The translations under genes and the position numbers were made by a program. Of a stretch of 64,000 bases of DNA, positions 1 to 8,314 are shown piece by piece (the stretch's first letter is position 1; every line of letters starts with the position of its first letter). Source of the DNA: Mojavia pulchra JT2-VF2 (GTDB lineage Bacteria; Cyanobacteriota; Cyanobacteriia; Cyanobacteriales; Nostocaceae). The DNA lies in assembly GCA_019359325.1 (NCBI GenBank), contig JAHHHN010000001.1:744001-808000 (forward strand), written 5' to 3'. The notes under the pieces are model-generated. The model did not search any database and was not told where the DNA came from. It was given only the letters and a program-made list of their open reading frames with translations.

Positions 1-1281
1 ACAGGTGCTATTCATCCTCCCAGAGCTAGCCGCTTCACTGATATCATCTCCATTGGCATTGGTGGTTCCGCCCTTGGCCCCCAATTCGTCGCTGAAGCGC
101 TGTCTCCTGATTTCCCACCTCTAAAAATTCACTTTATCGACAATAGCGATCCCGCAGGTATTGATCGGATTCTCACTCATTTGCGTAACAGCCTCTCCAG
201 CACTTTGGTATTGGTGATTTCCAAATCTGGCGGAACACCTGAACCCCGCAACGGCATGATTGAAGTCAAAAAAGCCTATGCTGGGCAGAATTTAGAATTT
301 GCTCACTATGCCGTAGCCATTACTAGCGTGGATAGCTACCTAGATAAACTAGCACAAACCGAAGGCTGGTTAGCTAGATTCCCCATGTATGACTGGGTGG
401 GAGGACGCACCTCAGAAATGTCTGCTGTCGGGTTAGTACCAGCAGCATTGCAGGGCATTGATGTTCGCGCCATGCTAGAGGGTGCAAAAGAAATGGATGA
501 TGCCACCCGCGTAGCTGATGTGAAAAATAATCCAGCAGCACTGCTAGCTTTGTCTTGGTACTTTGCTGGCAATGGCAAGGGTGAAAAAGACATGGTTGTT
601 CTCCCGTACAAAGACAGCTTGCTTTTGTTTAGCCGCTATTTGCAACAGCTAGTAATGGAATCCTTGGGTAAGGAAAAAGACTTAGATGGTAAAACCGTCT
701 ATCAAGGTATTGCTGTTTATGGCAATAAAGGCTCAACAGATCAACACGCTTACGTACAGCAATTGCGCGAAGGTGTGCCAAATTTCTTTGCTACCTTAAT
801 CGAAGTTTTGGAAGATCGTAAAACTCCCTCCCCAGAAATCGATCCTGGAGTGACATCAGGTGATTATCTTTCTGGTTTTCTCCAAGGAACCCGACAAGCG
901 CTTTACGAAAATCACCGCGATTCGATTACAGTTACTATTCCCCAAGTTAATGCCCGTACTGTAGGGGCGTTAATTGCTTTATATGAGCGTGCTGTTGGTT
1001 TGTATGCTAGTTTGGTGAACATCAACGCCTACCATCAACCAGGGGTAGAAGCTGGCAAAAAAGCCGCCGCCGCTATTCTCGACTTGCAAAAACGAGTAGT
1101 AGAAGTGCTGCAAAAAGAAAAATCTGAACTTTCTTTAGCTGAAGTCGCCGAAAAAGCAAACGCAGCCGATCAAATTGAGGCAATTTATAAAATTCTGCGT
1201 CATCTGCACGCCAATCATCGAGGTGTGATGTTGCATGGTAATCTTGCACAACCCAGCAGTTTAAAAGTTTCTGCCAGCTAA
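1..1281 (+). CDS. pgi: Glucose-6-phosphate isomerase, 5' end outside window
   Basis: Interconverts glucose-6-phosphate and fructose-6-phosphate in glycolysis, gluconeogenesis and the oxidative pentose phosphate route, in the cytoplasm. The frame is open from base 1; an apparent TTG start at 181 is internal, because residues before it ([24 protein letters not shown]) are conserved PGI sequence. Further on, [10 protein letters not shown] matches the sugar-phosphate (SIS) loop and [12 protein letters not shown] the C-terminal catalytic block. The 426 residues visible imply roughly 100 missing at the N-terminus, judging from the usual cyanobacterial length of about 530. A possible hairpin terminator follows at 1348-1399. 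Identification is secure. Confidence 0.95.
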   Translation, partial: TGAIHPPRASRFTDIISIGIGGSALGPQFVAEALSPDFPPLKIHFIDNSDPAGIDRILTHLRNSLSSTLVLVISKSGGTPEPRNGMIEVKKAYAGQNLEFAHYAVAITSVDSYLDKLAQTEGWLARFPMYDWVGGRTSEMSAVGLVPAALQGIDVRAMLEGAKEMDDATRVADVKNNPAALLALSWYFAGNGKGEKDMVVLPYKDSLLLFSRYLQQLVMESLGKEKDLDGKTVYQGIAVYGNKGSTDQHAYVQQLREGVPNFFATLIEVLEDRKTPSPEIDPGVTSGDYLSGFLQGTRQALYENHRDSITVTIPQVNARTVGALIALYERAVGLYASLVNINAYHQPGVEAGKKAAAAILDLQKRVVEVLQKEKSELSLAEVAEKANAADQIEAIYKILRHLHANHRGVMLHGNLAQPSSLKVSAS

Positions 1282-1347
1282 CGGATATAGCTTTCACATC
1301 AATCGAAATCCGTTCTTGTACTGTTGCCAATGCAACAATTTTTTATG

Positions 1348-1399
1348 GTTAAGCATCCTGAGAATTGAAGTTTAGGCTTCTACTTTTAGGATGCTTAAC
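1348..1399. terminator. Inverted repeat downstream of pgi
   Basis: A perfect 12-bp inverted repeat, GTTAAGCATCCT at 1348-1359 and AGGATGCTTAAC at 1388-1399, with a 28-base loop that itself contains GAAG/CTTC. It lies 67 bases after the pgi stop. There is no long T-run, so it may be a weak terminator or a dispersed palindrome. Confidence 0.4.
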
Positions 1400-1465
1400 T
1401 GTTAGTTTTTGTGCAGGAATTATTGCCTGGAGTTTCTTATTAAATTAATTCCAGCTATGGCGATC

Positions 1466-1512
1466 GCACTTTTGAAACGAACCGCAAAGTACACAAAGAG
1501 CGCAAAGTAAGA
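1466..1512 (+). repeat. Dispersed CGAACCGCAAAG repeat, copy 1
   Basis: Begins CGCACTTTTGAAACGAACC and continues as a quasi-periodic run of CAAAG units. The same 5' part recurs at 2375-2424, and a diverged copy at 27940-27975, always between genes. Function unknown; a cyanobacterial interspersed repeat by appearance. Confidence 0.6.
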
Positions 1513-1578
1513 AATAAAATAAGTTAGCTATATTGGGTTAGTTGATACAAGGTTTTTAAAGTAAATGAAATACACAAG

Positions 1579-1607
1579 TAGGGGCACAACATTGTTGTGC
1601 CCTTACG
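1579..1607. repeat. Palindrome GGGCACAAC/GTTGTGCCC, copy 1
   Basis: GTAGGGGCACAAC, ATT, GTTGTGCCCTTAC form a near-perfect hairpin. The same palindrome appears in opposite orientation at about 61020-61049 inside a MITE-like element, so this is a multi-copy mobile or regulatory palindrome. Apart from this and copy 1 of the CGAACCGCAAAG repeat, nothing gene-like is seen in 1282-1669. Confidence 0.6.
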
Positions 1608-1669
1608 ATAATCTATAGCTGTAAGTGTAAAATGAAGTTAAAGCAGCAGTAATAATTGGGCTTAATAGT

Positions 1670-1987
1670 GTGACTCAATTTACACCAAAACAACCCGCAC
1701 GTCGAGGGCGAATTTTTCCAGAACGGACTTTATCGCCAGAGGAACTTGCTAGACGCAAAGCTGAAGATGAAGCATTTGATCAGCGTTGTTGGGCAATTTT
1801 TGAGCGTGTACGTCCCGATTTGATTCACGAACACTATGGCTGGTATGTTGGCGTGGAGCCTGATAGTGGTGATTACTTCATTGATGCAGATAGAATGCAA
1901 GCTCACAAAAAAGTTCTTGAGAAATACCCTAATAGAGACCATTTTGTATATTGCCTGAATGAGACAGGAACTACTGGCAGAATATGA
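1670..1987 (+). CDS. Small hypothetical protein paired with an aspartic protease-like gene
   Basis: A 105-residue soluble protein of unknown function, GTG start. The N-terminus is basic and proline-rich (KQPARRGRIFPERTLSPEELARRK). The rest is mixed alpha/beta, with a conserved-looking YGWYVGVEPDSGDYFIDAD segment. No membrane segment or signal peptide. Its last four bases (ATGA) overlap the start of the next gene, so the two are probably translationally coupled. I recall similar pairs (small partner plus DTG-protease domain) as common in cyanobacteria, but no function is established to my knowledge. The coupling suggests a stoichiometric partner. Confidence 0.75.
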   Translation: MTQFTPKQPARRGRIFPERTLSPEELARRKAEDEAFDQRCWAIFERVRPDLIHEHYGWYVGVEPDSGDYFIDADRMQAHKKVLEKYPNRDHFVYCLNETGTTGRI

Positions 1988-2346
1988 TTCAGGGAATTTT
2001 TGATAGTGAGGGGCAGCTATTTTTTGAAATAAATTTGATTACTAGTGATGGACTAAATCTGCCTGTAGATGCCATGTTAGATACTGGTTTTACAGGCTTT
2101 TTAGCTATGAATAAACAAGACATAAATGATCTAAATTGGCTTTACGTTGGTAAAGAACGTTTGCGAACTGCACAGGGAGAAACAAAATTTTTAATTTATT
2201 CGGGTTCGGTACTCTTGGATGGACAAGAGTATCAAATTCCTGTTTATGCAGGGGATGAAATTACAGAGGTATTGTTAGGTTCAGAGTGGTTGAAGATTTT
2301 GCCGTTAGTAGTCAATTATCAGGTTGGGATATTGACACTGGGATAA
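1984..2346 (+). CDS. Retropepsin-like aspartic protease domain protein (clan AA)
   Basis: A 120-residue single-domain protein. The catalytic-type motif is LDTGFTGFLAM at about residues 31-41, preceded by the hydrophobic strand LPVDAM. A second conserved block near the C-terminus, EVLLGSEWLKILPLVV, matches the ILLGxxWL signature of retropepsin-like (RVP/clan AA) folds. Such domains are active as homodimers, one Asp per subunit. No signal peptide, so cytoplasmic. It overlaps the upstream small gene by 4 bp, which may encode a substrate, inhibitor or partner. Proteolytic activity is inferred from the DTG motif only. Confidence 0.8.
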   Translation: MIQGIFDSEGQLFFEINLITSDGLNLPVDAMLDTGFTGFLAMNKQDINDLNWLYVGKERLRTAQGETKFLIYSGSVLLDGQEYQIPVYAGDEITEVLLGSEWLKILPLVVNYQVGILTLG

Positions 2347-2348
2347 AA

Positions 2349-2424
2349 GCGATGTCTACGACGAGCTACGCCTACGCACTTTTGAAACGAACCGCAAAGG
2401 ACGCAAAGTACACGAAGGAAAGAG
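2349..2424 (+). repeat. Composite dispersed repeat, copy 2 of CGAACCGCAAAG
   Basis: GCGATGTCTACGACGAGC then TACGCCTACGC (2349-2378), a cyanobacterial interspersed palindromic-type repeat, fused directly to a second copy of the 1466-1512 repeat (CGCACTTTTGAAACGAACC onward, 2375-2424). It fills the gap between two convergent genes. Confidence 0.55.
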
Positions 2425-2426
2425 AA

Positions 2427-3908
2427 CTAAAGGGGTAAGTCGCGTAGGTAATAAAAGTGATCGCTCTTCCAATCACTACCTTTTTCTCGTCCTAAATAGC
2501 CTGTCAAGGGTGATGATAGTTCAATAACTAACTCTCGAACTGTCTCATCAGTGTGCTTAGGGTTGTGCTTTGCATTGTAATGAGCGCGAATTTCTGTCAC
2601 TGTAAAACACTGATGCGTAGCCTTTGAACTTTCGTCATCTTGCTCAGAAAGTTCTTTTACTGTTTTGATGATCTGCGATCGCAAGCTCATTTGTTTATAA
2701 ACTTGGTCAATATATTTTTCAACTTCGTTATCACATTGACCAGCTTTTAGGTATTCTTTTAACTTAAATAAATCTATTGAATTTCGATAATTACTTTGTA
2801 ACTTGACCAGTTTCTCTAGCGTTGCTGGGTTAATAATAGCCATATCTTGTACTTTCGCTGCATCTTGAAGTTGAGTTGTTGGTTGACCAGGGCCAATAAT
2901 TAATTTAGTGGCTTGCTTAAATAATTCTTGACTTTTCAGGCGTAGTGTTCCCAAATTTAATAGTTGTACAGCAGTATCATTGGGAATTTTTTTACCAGCT
3001 TTGCATTCTCCAACAAGTGGATATGGTTGTGAACAGAATAAATCTACACCACCAGCACCACCTTTATGGAAATAATCAATGGTAAACCCTAAAAACTCAA
3101 GGCTCTTGCGAACTATATTTTCAAAATCTGTCCCAGCTTGATAATTACTTTTTCCCTCGTCTTCTTGTTGACTGCGATTACCCAAAGCTGCAATCTTATT
3201 GATCCAAGCTAAATCTGCATCAGGTTGCTTAATCGACTTGTCACTACTCAAACCCAAAAATATATTAATATCATTATTTAATTGTTGTGCGATTGGGTTG
3301 GTTGTGGCTAGTTGTGCTAATGCACTTTGTAATTCTTCCCATTCAGGATGCAGTTGCGGTTCTAACTTTTCTAATTGGCGTTTGCGTTGAGCGAATATTT
3401 GGTCACTTAATACGGGTTTCTCTTCAGAACCATTGATATTAGATAAACTAACAAATTTACCTAATTTTTCTTCTATGTTTACATTAACTGGAACTTCACA
3501 TAACTGAGGTAAGTGATAAACGCGCAAGTAAGCCAGAAAAATGTTCTGCTGTTTCTGTAATATTGCCTCAAATGCTTCTGGTGTCCAGATTGTTAACTGA
3601 GACAAAACATCTAAAGGTTTAGTATGATCTAAAATTTGGCAAAGTTCACATCTTGCCCAAGCTTTAATTGCAACTGTCTCAGAATTAATTTGTTTGATAG
3701 CAGTTTGAGCAATGGACAAAAAATTTGTGCGGTAATATTGCTCAATTGAAAGCTGATTTGCTGAAGTGTCAAGGGGATAAAGTGCAAACCTTTGCCCAGG
3801 ACGAAGAAACATCTTAGGTAAAGCTGCAATTGTTCGCCCCTGTATTAAGACTTCAATATCAGGGGCGGGTAGACACAGCGCTGTTGGTAGTGAAAACAGC
3901 TGATTCAT
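2427..3908 (-). CDS. DUF1802 domain fused to PD-(D/E)XK nuclease domain
   Basis: A 493-residue cytoplasmic protein. Residues 1-135 resemble the cyanobacterial DUF1802 domain, with the landmarks FALYP (41-45), IKAWARCE (81-88), IWTPE (107-111) and YLRVYHLP (127-134). Residues about 255-340 look like a restriction-endonuclease fold: GTDFE (259-263), GGVDLF (286-291) and GECKAGK (300-306) supply the D289...E301-x-K303 pattern of a metal-dependent nuclease. The C-terminal 140 residues are helical with no recognised domain. It is the last gene of a three-gene operon, 29 bp after the P-loop ATPase. Nuclease activity and a role in defence or DNA processing are inference from motif and context. Confidence 0.75.
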   Translation of the reverse strand: MNQLFSLPTALCLPAPDIEVLIQGRTIAALPKMFLRPGQRFALYPLDTSANQLSIEQYYRTNFLSIAQTAIKQINSETVAIKAWARCELCQILDHTKPLDVLSQLTIWTPEAFEAILQKQQNIFLAYLRVYHLPQLCEVPVNVNIEEKLGKFVSLSNINGSEEKPVLSDQIFAQRKRQLEKLEPQLHPEWEELQSALAQLATTNPIAQQLNNDINIFLGLSSDKSIKQPDADLAWINKIAALGNRSQQEDEGKSNYQAGTDFENIVRKSLEFLGFTIDYFHKGGAGGVDLFCSQPYPLVGECKAGKKIPNDTAVQLLNLGTLRLKSQELFKQATKLIIGPGQPTTQLQDAAKVQDMAIINPATLEKLVKLQSNYRNSIDLFKLKEYLKAGQCDNEVEKYIDQVYKQMSLRSQIIKTVKELSEQDDESSKATHQCFTVTEIRAHYNAKHNPKHTDETVRELVIELSSPLTGYLGREKGSDWKSDHFYYLRDLPL

Positions 3909-3937
3909 TTATAATTAGCTATAGATTACGGTTAATA

Positions 3938-5821
3938 TTACTCAGCATTAGCAATAGGCTGAGGAATAGCGATAGGAAATTCATTATCAACCCAATGCTC
4001 ATAAGAAGGAGGACTAATAATTTCTCGAACAAGAGGATTATTTATTGCTATTTTTTTATCCCTCATAAAGTCTAAAACCTGATCCTGAAACTCTATAATC
4101 TCTTTTTCGCCTGTGATACCGTAATCTTCACTACCCCAGTAAACGGATAAGATCGCTAAAAGAGGTAGAATATCTTCGCTTTGTAATGCTACCCACTTTC
4201 CGCCCTTTTTTTTGTCCAATAGTAATCTCAATTTCTCTTTAGCTACTGTTGCACCTGAACTAATAATATTTGAGCGAACTAAGCAACCACGAGTTAAGTT
4301 AAATGTTTCGTATTCAATTAGTCGTTTCAATGCAGCAGTTACATTTGCGCCATCTTGCTGAACTACATCTACTCCAATCCTCTCTTTTTTCTTTTTACCA
4401 GGAATTTTGCAAATAATTTTAAAATCCATAAAACCATTATTTGCTGCGCTAGGCTCTACTTCTTCAAGTGATTCAATAGTTACTCCCTCTACAGTTTCTC
4501 CAATTAAGCTATAGATAGAAAGCCGAAGAGCGTTGGAAATTGTTGCCTCATCTTCTAAAAGTTCATTCATAGCTTCATTCACATACGCTAACTCTTGTTG
4601 GTAGTATGTTTCAACCTGTGATCGTGGAGGAGGAGGTGGTGGAGGTGGTGGTGGGTTATTATGAAAATTTTCTGCACACCAATTTAAAACTACTCTAATA
4701 GTAGGTTTACCTTTTCCAAAGTCTCTAAGTTTATTTTCATCAAATGGGTAGAGAGGATGAGGCAAATTTTGTTGATTTTCTTGATAAAAATCTTCTAGCC
4801 ATTTTTGAACGAGAGCAATAATATCATCAGAGTTAAGATATTTTAATTCAATTGGTTGCCTATCAGCTTGTTCACTTACTAATCTGTCAATGGCTGCTTC
4901 AGCTTGTGGCAAAAATCTGATTTGATCATTCCAAGTTTCAGGATACATTGCCAGTAGGAAAACACCTCGTTTGAGATTGTTATATAAATCTTTAACCAAG
5001 CTGCCAATAACTTGTGCTGTTGTTAAACCATTTTCTGCAACGTCTGCATTATCTAATTCATCAAAGCAAATAACTGGAATTTTATAATGGCTAGCAATAT
5101 CTAGAATCTGGCGAACATTGCGTAAAGATTCAGTTTCTATATCCTCTTGTTTTGGATTTGGCAATCCCATTACTTCAGCTTCCGCCTGTGTTATTTCTAA
5201 ACCTGATAACCAGCGATTTGCATAATTAACATGGGCTGGAGAAAACGTCCATAAAATTGCTTGAACGATATAAGGATTGCTAATTTCAGGTACTATTGGC
5301 TGAACAAGTTTTGTCAATTGTTCAACGAATTTAGTTGAGTATTTATTTAACCACAGTGGATATTGACTAATATAATGTTGTGGTGTGTAGTTCCATTGCT
5401 TTGCTTCGTTAATTAAAGCCGTTGCAATTTCTTGCCACTGCATCACTTTTTGACTACCATTTGCTCTAAGGCTAGAGGTAACACTCTGCAAAAATTCATA
5501 CTTAATTTTATTTAAGTTGTCATATTTACCCATGTAAATAAATAAGCTACTATCTTTTGCCTGCAAACGATGACGAATTCGACTAATAATATGGCTTTTA
5601 CCTAGCCCTTTTTCTGCTGTAATCGTGATACCTACGGTTGTACGCTGCCCTTTAATTATTTTTTCAACTGCATCAAATACTGCATTAGAAGCATGAGCAT
5701 TAATTGAGGGTACATCAGGAAAACTTTTACCCCATATTTGCTGCGGTTTGACAATAAGATGCCCTGCAAATGGGTTTTCTTTTTTAATCAGTTCATCAAT
5801 GGTAGATATATTAGCAATCAT
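3938..5821 (-). CDS. P-loop ATPase of unknown family, middle gene of putative nuclease operon
   Basis: A 627-residue protein. Walker A is TAEKGLGKSH (68-77) and Walker B is IPVICFDELD (248-257), followed by about 130 residues typical of an AAA+/STAND-like small domain. A run of ten prolines (390-399), encoded by a GGT/GGA-type repeat, separates it from a C-terminal part. That part (about 400-627) contains DFKIICKIPGKKKKERIGVD (466-485), which could be a degenerate restriction-endonuclease-like core; this is speculative. No membrane segment. It lies 38 bp from the upstream winged-helix-like gene and 29 bp from the downstream nuclease, so probably one transcript. I could not assign it to BrxC/BrxD, TnsC, DptF or other named families. 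Confidence 0.75.
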   Translation of the reverse strand: MIANISTIDELIKKENPFAGHLIVKPQQIWGKSFPDVPSINAHASNAVFDAVEKIIKGQRTTVGITITAEKGLGKSHIISRIRHRLQAKDSSLFIYMGKYDNLNKIKYEFLQSVTSSLRANGSQKVMQWQEIATALINEAKQWNYTPQHYISQYPLWLNKYSTKFVEQLTKLVQPIVPEISNPYIVQAILWTFSPAHVNYANRWLSGLEITQAEAEVMGLPNPKQEDIETESLRNVRQILDIASHYKIPVICFDELDNADVAENGLTTAQVIGSLVKDLYNNLKRGVFLLAMYPETWNDQIRFLPQAEAAIDRLVSEQADRQPIELKYLNSDDIIALVQKWLEDFYQENQQNLPHPLYPFDENKLRDFGKGKPTIRVVLNWCAENFHNNPPPPPPPPPPRSQVETYYQQELAYVNEAMNELLEDEATISNALRLSIYSLIGETVEGVTIESLEEVEPSAANNGFMDFKIICKIPGKKKKERIGVDVVQQDGANVTAALKRLIEYETFNLTRGCLVRSNIISSGATVAKEKLRLLLDKKKGGKWVALQSEDILPLLAILSVYWGSEDYGITGEKEIIEFQDQVLDFMRDKKIAINNPLVREIISPPSYEHWVDNEFPIAIPQPIANAE

Positions 5822-5859
5822 AATGGGGTAAGTTTAATAAGTTAAAAATCGAAGAAAGT

Positions 5860-6528
5860 TTATGGTTTCAGACGCTTGGTGTAGCAGCGTAATCCATTAA
5901 GTTCTGTACTAATGGAATCTTCTATTTTGTTGCGTGCATTGTCTTCTACAGTTCCACCTTGTAGCTGCAAAATATCATCAGCTTGCATTTCCAGCAGCCA
6001 ATCATTAAATTGTGTACGACTCACACGATCGCCTATTTCTCTTCTAATCCTGTAAATGGGCACTAGGTGATTAAAGTTGTATTCATAGTTCAACTTGTCA
6101 TAAACTTGCAACGACACTGACTTAAACTCGTCGTAAGATGCGATCGCACTTTTCCCGTTACCTAATGCAGATGTACTAGCTACTGCAACATCGATCTGAC
6201 TAATCCACCGCACCAACGCATTAGCCGCCCAAGTACCAACAATCGTCCCTTCAAATTTAAAATCGCTACTCTTCAAACCCTCACCCAATACCTCTAAACC
6301 CTTGGGAGATGCTAAAGAGTATCCCTTTTTGGAGATTGCGATCGCTCCCTGTTTTTGCAATTCCTCAAATAACCCCTGATACTCTTTTACTTTCTTGCCT
6401 TTGGGTACAATTCTCTTATTGACTAGACCTTTTGTTACTTCTTGCTGCATTCCTCCCAAATCCCATAAAGCCAGAAGGAGGCGAGTTTTAGTTTGGGTAG
6501 GCTGTAAACTATTTTTGGTTGAACCCAT
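5860..6528 (-). CDS. Winged-helix-like small protein, first gene of putative nuclease operon
   Basis: A 222-residue protein of unknown family. The first 95 residues read like a winged-helix unit: TKTRLLLALWDLGG, then a helix-turn-helix-like GLFEELQKQGAIAISKKGYS, the form of a wing with 'gain or lose a domain' marR/DprA-type regions. The C-terminal half (about 150-222) has a second such unit (LVPIYRIRREIGDRVSRTQF, then WLLEMQADDILQLQGG). No signal or membrane segment. The position at the head of the operon suggests DNA binding, an adaptor or regulator; this is inferred. Confidence 0.65.
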   Translation of the reverse strand: MGSTKNSLQPTQTKTRLLLALWDLGGMQQEVTKGLVNKRIVPKGKKVKEYQGLFEELQKQGAIAISKKGYSLASPKGLEVLGEGLKSSDFKFEGTIVGTWAANALVRWISQIDVAVASTSALGNGKSAIASYDEFKSVSLQVYDKLNYEYNFNHLVPIYRIRREIGDRVSRTQFNDWLLEMQADDILQLQGGTVEDNARNKIEDSISTELNGLRCYTKRLKP

Positions 6529-7207
6529 TAGTATGTATCCAAATTGACCGGGTTCTATTATGTTAGTTTGATTTTTTTTACGATGCCAGCCTAAGTAATA
6601 GAGAAATATTTGCTATTTAATCAACAAACTTGCTAAATCTATCCCTTAAAAAAGGATACTCTGAAGATATACTTACTTAAATAATAAGTATAAATATTAC
6701 AGTTAATTTTTTGCGTAAATCTTCTGAATAGCTTGTGACAACTAAGTACCAGAAGCAGCATTTCGCGAAGTTAACGTTTCACCGACAAGATATCCTGCGA
6801 TCGCTCTGTATTGCTACGCATACATGGACTTATAATTCCCACTTTTCTAGCATTCGCTCAGTCAGCTTTAGAAGACTTTCGCTATTAGCCTTGGAATTCC
6901 ATTCCGAGGCGGGATAGCAACGAAGCAAGGATTTATCAGGTATGGATAAGGACAAGTCTTCTGGAGTAAGGGCATTTTGGCAGAGGTAGTTGATTCACAA
7001 CATATTTCTATTGGATGAATACCGTTTCTTTCAAAGGCAGGATGGAATACTTGCGAAACTGAAGCATCATAAAAAGTGAAACGCTTTACTTGTGCTGTTG
7101 TGAATGAGTGGTCAATGTTTTTTAAGACCAGGAGAAACAATCGGAATTTTAATTCTGTTTTTGCAACAGCACAGCTTTTAGCAAATGCAGGGTAATAACA
7201 AAATACG
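6529..7207. other. Gene-poor stretch upstream of the nuclease operon
   Basis: Short ORFs here on both strands have unconvincing composition and no family features. The promoter of the - strand operon should lie near 6530-6720, which is AT-rich. An imperfect palindrome, CCTTGGAAT/TCC/ATTCCGAGG at about 6890-6910, resembles a dispersed cyanobacterial repeat. The stretch may hold degraded mobile DNA. Confidence 0.4.
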
Positions 7208-7699
7208 ATGAACACAACATACAAAGAGCGTAAATTCGTTTCGCGCCTTTTGGCGGTTTTTCTGTCGGCATTGCTAGTAGTACCATTGCTAACCAGCTGT
7301 GGAGGTTCTCGGAATGCTTCAGTACCACCACCAGTTGATGACACTGTTGGTAGAACGGTAAGCGATCGCAACACTACAAACCAACCCCAGGCTAAGAAAG
7401 GATTAGGTACAGGACAGAAAGTAGCGATATTGGCAGGAGCCGCAGCACTTTACTATCTCTACAACCAGCATAAGAATGCTCAACAAGAAGGAGCGCAGGG
7501 CAAATACTACCTTTCTAAAAACGGGCGTGTATACTACCGCGATGCTCAACACCGCGCTCATTGGGTAACTCCACCACCAGAAGGAATTCAAGTCCCTGAA
7601 TCTGAAGCGCAAAAGTATCGGGAATTCCAAGGATATAACAGGCGTTCTACAGGACGGGATTTAAGTGGTCTCACTGCAACTGAAGCGCCAGCACTTTAG
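7208..7699 (+). CDS. Predicted lipoprotein, hypothetical
   Basis: A 163-residue protein with an N-terminal signal (KERKFVSRLL then a hydrophobic stretch) ending in a lipobox-like LLTSC at about residues 27-31, so probably lipidated and anchored in a membrane facing the periplasm. A second hydrophobic segment, VAILAGAAALYYLYN, follows at about 72-86. The C-terminal part (YYLSKNGRVYYRDAQHRAHWVTPP) looks like a small conserved module. Function unknown. It is followed after 95 bp by a tandem-repeat protein in the same direction, possibly cotranscribed. lgt, whose product lipidates such proteins, is elsewhere in this window. Confidence 0.7.
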   Translation: MNTTYKERKFVSRLLAVFLSALLVVPLLTSCGGSRNASVPPPVDDTVGRTVSDRNTTNQPQAKKGLGTGQKVAILAGAAALYYLYNQHKNAQQEGAQGKYYLSKNGRVYYRDAQHRAHWVTPPPEGIQVPESEAQKYREFQGYNRRSTGRDLSGLTATEAPAL

Positions 7700-7794
7700 G
7701 TTAACTCAGACGTGTGTGTAAATTAAAGCGGTTTTCCAGAAGATAACGCCTATCGCGCACGTGGGATACACGAAATCAATTTAGGAGATATATC

Positions 7795-8175
7795 ATGGTT
7801 GATGATTTTTTCCGTAAGGCGAAGGATCTTATCTTAGGGAATAACGACTCAGAGTCCGAATACCGCGATCGCCAAGTACGTCCAGCCAGCGAAGACCCCT
7901 ACGGTGACCCCGCAGACGAGGATTATTACAGCAACGCCATCCCCGCTAGTCAAGACCCTTACGGCGACCCCGCAGACCAAGATTATTACGCCAATGCCAT
8001 TCCTGCTAGCCAAGACCCTTACGGTGACCCCGCAGACCAAGATTATTACGCCAATGCCATTCCTGCTAGCCAAGACCCCTACGGTGACCCCGCAGACCAG
8101 GATTATTTCGGCAATGTCCGTCCAGCCAGCGAAGACCCCTACGGTGACCCCGCAGATCAGGAATACCGCTCTTAG
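7795..8175 (+). CDS. Acidic tandem-repeat protein, 20-residue units
   Basis: A 126-residue acidic protein. After a 28-residue head (MVDDFFRKAKDLILGNND) come five copies of a 20-residue unit around PASQDPYGDPADQDYYANAI, encoded by an exact 60-bp period. Units 3 and 4 are nearly identical in DNA, a sign of recent duplication or gene conversion. A good Shine-Dalgarno (TTAGGAGA) precedes the ATG. No signal peptide. Rich in Asp, Pro, Tyr and Gly, probably extended or disordered, and conceivably ion-binding. Function unknown; only the repeat architecture is certain. Confidence 0.75.
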   Translation: MVDDFFRKAKDLILGNNDSESEYRDRQVRPASEDPYGDPADEDYYSNAIPASQDPYGDPADQDYYANAIPASQDPYGDPADQDYYANAIPASQDPYGDPADQDYFGNVRPASEDPYGDPADQEYRS

Positions 8176-8250
8176 AGCAAACTAATATTTAGTGTTGCTT
8201 TTGATGCAGCAGTAATTTTTGGCAAAAGCTCAACTTAGTGGAATAGCAAA

Positions 8251-8288
8251 AAAGGCAGTGCCAGTTGCGGCTACTGCCTTTTGTTTTT
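8251..8288. terminator. Bidirectional terminator between convergent genes
   Basis: AAAGGCAGT (8251-8259) pairs with ACTGCCTTT (8273-8281), followed by TTGTTTTT; the A-run on the left serves the - strand. It separates the tandem-repeat gene from mdh. Confidence 0.8.
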
Positions 8289-8314
8289 AAAACAATTTTA
8301 AGATTGCAGAAAAC

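Noticed and set aside
2427-6528. Assignment of the operon to BREX or Tn7-like systems
   Set aside because: No BrxZ/PglX or TnsB/TniQ partner, and the ATPase length and motifs do not fit.
6735-7374. Short ORFs on both strands before the lipoprotein gene
   Set aside because: No start signal, no family-like composition; one overlaps the real lipoprotein gene antisense.
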